From Pyrrhosoma nymphula (Eukaryota > Arthropoda > Insecta > Odonata > Coenagrionidae): a stretch of 64,000 nucleotides of DNA. The DNA is taken from the NCBI GenBank assembly GCA_963573305.1, contig OY754330.1:22478596-22542595 (forward strand). Reading direction: 5' to 3'. Both the position numbers and the translations under genes were made by a program. Under the pieces are notes generated by a model, which saw only the letters and a program-made list of their open reading frames with translations, had not been told where the DNA came from and searched no databases. This document shows, in pieces, positions 58,933 to 64,000 of this stretch. Every line of letters starts with the position of its first letter. Position 1 is the first letter of the stretch.

Positions 58933-60477
58933 GACACCTTGGAATTGGACCTCACCATGATTGACAGAAACACAAAACTTTATCTTCACCGTGAGAAAAG
59001 GTCTCTGACCAATTGTGTTTGCGTTTGGGGGTGTTTACAACTTGTTTGGGGATTAGGGATAAAAGAAAGCACTGTCGTTTCATTTCAAAATTCCATCGCC
59101 TGAGTACAATTTGGGGTAATCGACCCATATCTGACCCAAATGACTATAAATATCACAAGCAATTATCTTCCAGAACTGATAATGAGATGTCCCAAAATGT
59201 CCTCGTTCGAGTGAAAACAGCGCACGGAAGCCAAGGTCAGTTGCACAATCAGGAAAAGGAGGCAATTACGGCGAATCAGGAAGAGAAAGCAAGTAAATCG
59301 CCCTTGCATATACGTTGCTCACCGGCATACCAGGAAAGTCGTCAAGTCTGCCACTAATTATCGCACGATACAGAGGTTGGCCTCAATTTTACGATGGCCT
59401 TGAAACAAGATCCCATTAAAAATTTTTGATTGGCTTAATTTCCAAATCATTTAAGATCAATGCTTTAAAAACTAAGCTGATGGAACCCTGAACCACGTGC
59501 TGATTTAAAATTATCAATTCCCACAGGATACATCAACAGGGCGCACTACAAGCCATCTCAAGGGTTTGTGCAAGGGTGAATTGCTAAAATAAGAGAGGGT
59601 CTGGAAATAATAATGCATTTACAACGAATTAACGTCGAATTATAAGAAGTGCAATAAGAGGCAACGATCGCATTGTTGGCAAAAACGGAATTGGGAACGG
59701 AGACGAGCTTATCCAGTGGTTGTCATGCGACGCGACGCCCGGAGCGAGATAAGTCTCCGTATTTTTCCGGGGCTGTCCATCTCCCCCATCTGTACCTATA
59801 CACCGCTTTTATGTACATACAACGAGTTATTACTCAAAATGAAAAGAAGAAAATACGGACTGAACTTGCTATTCCCGGTTGCTATTACGCAGGATCAAAA
59901 TACGACTGTTGAAATTTTCGAAATAAAGAAACAAGCAATTCTTTACCACCATACTGCCCTAAGATCCACCACCAGGGCTTGGGAGCGTTAGTACATAAGA
60001 CACGAAAAAAGAGAGGAACAGAAAAAAGGACAAATGTAAAAGAAAAAAATGCGAGATGCGTTTTTCAGAATAAGTTTCTCACTCTTTTTTTGTAACAGTC
60101 ATTAGTTGTGCGTGGGAAGAGGGAATTTTTGTATTCATCCGTTTGACACTGCATATTCCTTTATTGCTGCTTTCGTCAGTAATAGAGAGATGGTGTACGG
60201 TGACAAAATATTCTCCATCGATCCCAGAAAACTCGCGTGATCTGACATACGTAGTAATTTCCACAGGAAAAAAGGCCGTCACCTTACTTGCGGCAGGCAT
60301 GAATACCTTCCGTTATCTTAGTTTTTCAATTAATCTTAGCATAGTAATTGCATATTTATTCTATTTCATAAATAGATATACTAACACCCGATAATTAATC
60401 ATTGGTAAGTTCGAGGCAACAGTCCTAATTGAAACTTGATGCTGAATTTGGTTTAATTGTTTTTAGGGGCTAAAACC
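58933..60477. other. Noncoding stretch, nothing recognised
   Basis: A 114-codon frame (59013-59357) has no domain I recognise. A TTGTTTTTAG|G splice-acceptor-like site (about 60,457-60,466) immediately precedes the Harbinger relic. Confidence 0.4.
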
Positions 60478-60780
60478 ATGTTTTCGTTAACTCCAAATAA
60501 TTTTCGTCGTGCGGATAGCATACTAGACGAATGCTCGTTCAACAATTTACGGGAAAGAGAAAAAATTACATCAGCAGAAATCACCCTGCAAAAATAGTTA
60601 ATGCCTGCATAGTGCTACACAATGTAAGGATTCTGACCAATATGACAGAGGCTGAAGTTGATGATAATGCTTTAGAGGAAGAGGGGCCGGAGATATACGG
60701 CAATGAAATAGTTATGGGAGAAAGGCATGTTGTTGCCATAAGAATCCGCAATGCCCTTGTCAGAAATTTTGATAATTAAA
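60478..60780 (+). pseudogene. PIF/Harbinger transposase C-terminal relic
   Basis: After a segment reading LRERKK, a frameshift restores HPAKIVNACIVLHN, followed by an acidic stretch (VDDNALEEEGPEI) and VVAIRIRNALVRNFDN before TAA at 60780. The basic LRERK, the KIVNACxVLHN block and a terminal RxxLxxxF word are typical of the end of the DDE_Tnp_4 nuclease of PIF/Harbinger elements. The catalytic D, D and E region upstream was not found, so this is a broken copy. The frame before KIVNAC also reads H-Q-Q-K-S-P in another phase, which locates the indel at about 60,570. It converges with the opposite-strand fragment at 60831. Confidence 0.65.
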
Positions 60781-60830
60781 GGTGGAAAAAAGAGATTTTT
60801 TTCGAATTAAATGCATTTATTATCTACTTC

Positions 60831-60938
60831 TTATAATTGTCTTTGTAGGTAAGCTTCCAATAAAACCGAGAGTCTCTTAATGGTTTGGGCATTTTGTTGA
60901 GAGGCATCAGTCTACTCCCGTATGGCAGCAGCTATATC
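60831..60938 (-). pseudogene. Probable Harbinger partner ORF, last exon relic
   Basis: Read on the minus strand from a CATAG| acceptor-like site (60939), the frame is DIAAAIRE, a TAG, then TDASQQNAQTIKRLSVLLEA, YLQRQL and TAA at 60831. It looks like the amphipathic C-terminal tail of the small SANT/Myb-like protein many Harbinger elements encode alongside the transposase. It ends about 50 bp from the transposase stop, tail to tail. Too short to be certain. Confidence 0.35.
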
Positions 60939-61803
60939 CTATGTTCAGAAGGAAAAAAATTTCATTAGTTAAACACATGGTAGTCACATTATCCACTCAG
61001 TTTTTTTCTTAATGTATAGCAGTAATATGGAAATTTGAGACAATTACATGCATGCACACACTGACTTATAATTATCCCATAAAAAACCCATTGAGAAGCA
61101 ATTAGAGGCTAAGGCTTGGGTCATGAGTGATTGCGGTTGAGGAGACACTGAAGTGGATGGTTATCAAGGATGGAAGGTGTGTATTAAGATATGTATCAGG
61201 GTATTTAAAGTGAAAGAGGTTTGAAAAGATAGCGAAATATTGAGAAAATATTAGGATTGAGTGAACTTTACAGCCCTATCACTGAGAGTTCAACTTTTAT
61301 TGACTGAAGGGATTGGCATGTTAGGTATGTACATACGAATATTTCTGTCACTTTAGATAGGTATCTGTTAATAATTTTTACCATTACCTTCTATTTCAAT
61401 AAACTTGTTAAATAGGTTGTTAGGAAAATGACTTTGGTTAAAATATAGACTCTACTGCTAAATTGACTCTCATGGATAATGTATAAATAAACGTAGCTTT
61501 GCCTTTTATATTTTACCTTAATACAACACTACGGTGAAAATCGATAGCTATAAAATTATTCCACAAGTTGAAGAATAAAAATATGATTCACACGTAATTT
61601 ATTAAAAAATTTTAAAAGTTCAATAAGCTAGCCTTTTTGCTCGGACATTTCCATTCTATGCAAAGGAAAAAACTATTAATAAGAAATTTCGTTGGTATTG
61701 CAATGTATCACGAACATAGCAACCAAATTCAAACATATATTATTTCAATATTCCTCGCAAATGTTATGTATTTGCACTTGTATGAATAAAAGTACATTTC
61801 CAG
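60939..61803. other. Noncoding stretch, nothing recognised
   Basis: AT-rich. If the Harbinger partner gene is real, its intron or earlier exons would lie here, but none was recognised. No Harbinger TIR was found. Confidence 0.35.
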
Positions 61804-61923
61804 TTATTCTAAGATGAAATCAACTTTGCCGCTTAACCATTTCGCTCTTCTTATGTTGTAGTCTCGCCGTTTCTCTTGAGCCTCTTGCATCACCGAAGTG
61901 TCGTTTTTTTCAATATACGTCAT
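61804..61923 (-). CDS. Very short unassigned ORF (39 aa)
   Basis: An ATG-to-TAA frame with protein-like composition: EKNDTSVMQEAQEKRRDYNI followed by RRAKWLSGKVDFILE, mostly charged and helix-friendly. It might be an exon of the Harbinger partner gene, as it is on the same strand and ~0.9 kb upstream of the other fragment. I recognise no domain, and chance is quite possible. Confidence 0.15.
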   Translation of the reverse strand: MTYIEKNDTSVMQEAQEKRRDYNIRRAKWLSGKVDFILE

Positions 61924-61948
61924 TGATATACGATAAATTCCAAATAGA

Positions 61949-61978
61949 TACGATAGAGTTTAGCCAAACTCTATCGTA
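61949..61978. repeat. Perfect 13-bp hairpin, TACGATAGAGTTT
   Basis: TACGATAGAGTTT (61949-61961) pairs perfectly with 61966-61978 over an AGCC loop. Related CGTACGATA and TTGTCGTACC words continue to about 62,060, so the sequence is a cluster of short inverted units, as in the subterminal region of some DNA transposons. Confidence 0.7.
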
Positions 61979-62091
61979 CGATATCATAACAAGATCCATA
62001 ATAGCATTGTCGACAACTGCTACCATTTCGTACGATAGCGTTGTCGTACCTACGTTATCTCCTATCGACGAAAGTTCTGTAATAGACATCC

Positions 62092-62395
62092 AGCAGGAAC
62101 TCTACAATCATCCTAACATAGTGGCTGAAATTAGGATTAACAGGTTAAGGTGGTTAAGGCATGTTGAGAGAATGGTGAGGATAGGATGGTGAACAAGATA
62201 TACCTTGGACATCCTAGTAGCAGAAGATTGAGAGGAAGACCTCGGAAAAGATGGTTGGATGATGTAGAAGATGATCTAAGAAAGATGAGTATAAGAAGAT
62301 GGAGAACTCATGCAGGAGATCGTGATGTCTGGGCTAACAATGTCAGAGAGGCCAAGGCCCTACAAGGGCTGTAGCGCCGAGGAGTAAGTAAGTAC
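62092..62395 (+). pseudogene. LINE reverse transcriptase C-terminal tail with AGTA tail
   Basis: The translation reads QELYNHPNIVAEIRINRLRW, LRHVERM, then, after a frameshift at about 62,180, LRGRPRKRWLDDVEDDLRKM followed by RWRTHAGDRDVWANNVREAK ending ALQGL and TAG (62372-62374). The RLRWxxHVxRM, GRPRxRWxDxVxxD and AxDRxxWxxxVxxAKAxxGL words are the classic C-terminal end of arthropod LINE reverse transcriptases. After the stop, CGCCGAGGAGTAAGTAAGTA ends in an AGTA repeat, the LINE's 3' terminus. Everything upstream of the tail is missing (5' truncation at about 62,090), as is usual for LINE copies. Confidence 0.85.
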
Positions 62396-64000
62396 AGCAT
62401 TATCATATTCACGTTAGCACAATAAATGGCCGAATATTTCGTCCTGAGTTTTTTTTCTAGCGCCTGGAAAGGAAGCTAGAGATGAATTCAATACTAAATA
62501 TAGGAATTCTGCTGTCGAGACTAGTTCCTATCACGATTCCATCTGTAGTAAAACGTACGTTTACGCCGCCACATAGTCGACAATCAAACTGGATTCAGTC
62601 CAAGCAAGGTATGCTGCCATAAACAGAACTCCAAGATAATTCTCATCATCCAAAAAGGTATAATTATTTATTGGCAGGTAATTCAGAGACGATGAGATGG
62701 TTTCCGTTGCTGCAGTGTTTTCATCAAACTACAAAATAAATGAGAGAAACAGGTTGAATGAGATCTCATTTTCTTCTCTAGTAGTTAACCAAGACTCCAA
62801 GCAGAAGCATAAAAGCCACGCTATACCCACAAATTACGGACACATACCTGAGGGCAAAAAATAAAAATACTTCCGCCTCGTTTCACTCAAATAGGAGGAA
62901 TGTAGACTGAAAATGACCGAGAATAACACCCAATGGACTGGCGCAGAGGAGATAACAAGAACTGGCGCCATATTGCCGAAAAGTCGGGCTTCTGGGCAAT
63001 TGCTACCACCGCTGATGAAGAATACCAAAGGTGCCCCAAGATGACCGTTGGGATGCAGGCACATACATACTTAATTAAGTGGAAAGAAGACGCGGAAATG
63101 GAAAAACGCTTCGGGATATAACAAAAAGCAATTTCTCCTTTGCTTCGCGTAAAAAATATATTCAGGGAATTCATAATCATATGCTTTCTTTGACAGAAGC
63201 AACTATACATTTTTTAAGCTTCTCCAGACAACGATAGATCAGGACAGCCTCCTTATAATAACCACATTTCTCCTTGCATAACAAATTTATCAATAAATAA
63301 CATGCTTCTTTGCCTATTCAAAATACTCCTAATGCTATAAATGTTAAAAAATGTTGACTTAAAATTCTCTGGATCTATTAGACGCAGTAGCAACAAGACG
63401 GGACTTCAAAGGACACAGATAAATCAAGGGATTTAGAATAGGGAGGAATTGCTGAAATAATCAGACGTTTTCAAGAAATACAATCAATAAGGAATGATCT
63501 GATAGAACCACTGAATGTATTATGTGGGATAAAAATAAATGAAATGGACCAAGACGATATATTGTGATGAAAATTACCACGCATTACGACAAACGAAGAT
63601 TCTGGCGCATGCAGAGTATTAAAAGAAATTTAATTACCGATAATCCAACCCGGTACAAGATGGAAGCACTCACACAGCTGAGTAAATATAACTTAAAAGC
63701 CACAACGTAATCTCTTTTTATCACTTAAGAAAAAATACAATTAGTGATATATTCAATCGATCTGGCTGAGATGTTTCCTTTTAAGCAGTAAAACTGTAAA
63801 CAAGCAAGCTAGTAACCTCATAATGATGGACGGCACTGATGTAACTAGCTATGACGGGAAATCGTTGAATTGAAAAGCACTTAGGTTCTTGAGTCGTGAT
63901 GCAACCAATTTTATATAAGGTTGCATTAAAAATCGCCTTATATTAGGAAGTCCTTAGCAAGTAAGATGAGCTCTTTTTCCATTACTTGGTTTTTGCTGCA
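62396..64000. other. AT-rich noncoding stretch, nothing recognised
   Basis: Frames up to 107 codons (62887-63210, minus) lack any domain. No repeat or RNA signature was recognised to the end of the window. Confidence 0.4.

Noticed and set aside
1..64000. CRISPR arrays, operons, bacterial promoters, rRNA, functional tRNAs
   Set aside because: No regularly spaced direct repeats, no dense co-directional genes and no intact cloverleaf were found; composition and repeats are eukaryotic.

Overview
The window reads as intergenic or intronic DNA from an arthropod, most likely an insect or chelicerate with a large, repeat-rich genome. The evidence is indirect. No long open frame resembles a host protein. 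No rRNA, operon or ribosome-binding-site pattern is present. The DNA is mostly AT-rich and broken by GC-rich islands. The recognisable coding relics are all transposon-type: LINE reverse transcriptase tails, a Helitron-associated protein, a Harbinger transposase tail and a THAP-type zinc finger. I cannot name the species.

Layout: 0.5-1 kb holds a LINE-like tail and a MITE. 3.6-5 kb holds stacked foldbacks. 9.9-11.9 kb holds a LINE-like tail, a hAT-type MITE with an 8-bp target duplication, and a large inverted repeat. 18.9-22.5 kb is a nested set: a LINE reverse transcriptase relic split by a 3.05-kb element whose ~273-bp terminal inverted repeats enclose a decayed Helitron-associated gene and two opposed tRNA-like heads. 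28-36.8 kb contains four palindromic elements. 38.6-42.5 kb contains four tRNA-derived SINE-like heads and a foldback. 48.7-49.03 kb is the best CpG-island-like candidate promoter or first exon. 57.1-62.4 kb holds a THAP-carrying DNA transposon with an internal LINE tail, a decayed Harbinger element with convergent frames, and a LINE 3' end with an AGTA tail. About fifteen polypurine/polypyrimidine blocks are scattered throughout and generate most of the long spurious reading frames.

The main unusual signal is a short module, CTGATGA or CTTGAnnA, then a small hairpin, then GAAAC, often followed by CGGT. It recurs on both strands at 4.76, 11.37, 11.78, 28.27, 29.44, 35.25 and 36.69 kb, usually inside or beside long palindromes. 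The order of conserved bases and helices matches the hammerhead ribozyme core, a motif known from Penelope-like elements and retrozymes. Several copies also have a plausible UH cleavage site and a partner strand for stem I. I propose a family of palindromic, hammerhead-bearing non-autonomous retroelements. This is inference, and a covariance-model search would settle it.

All positions were read by eye; boundaries may be off by a few bases.
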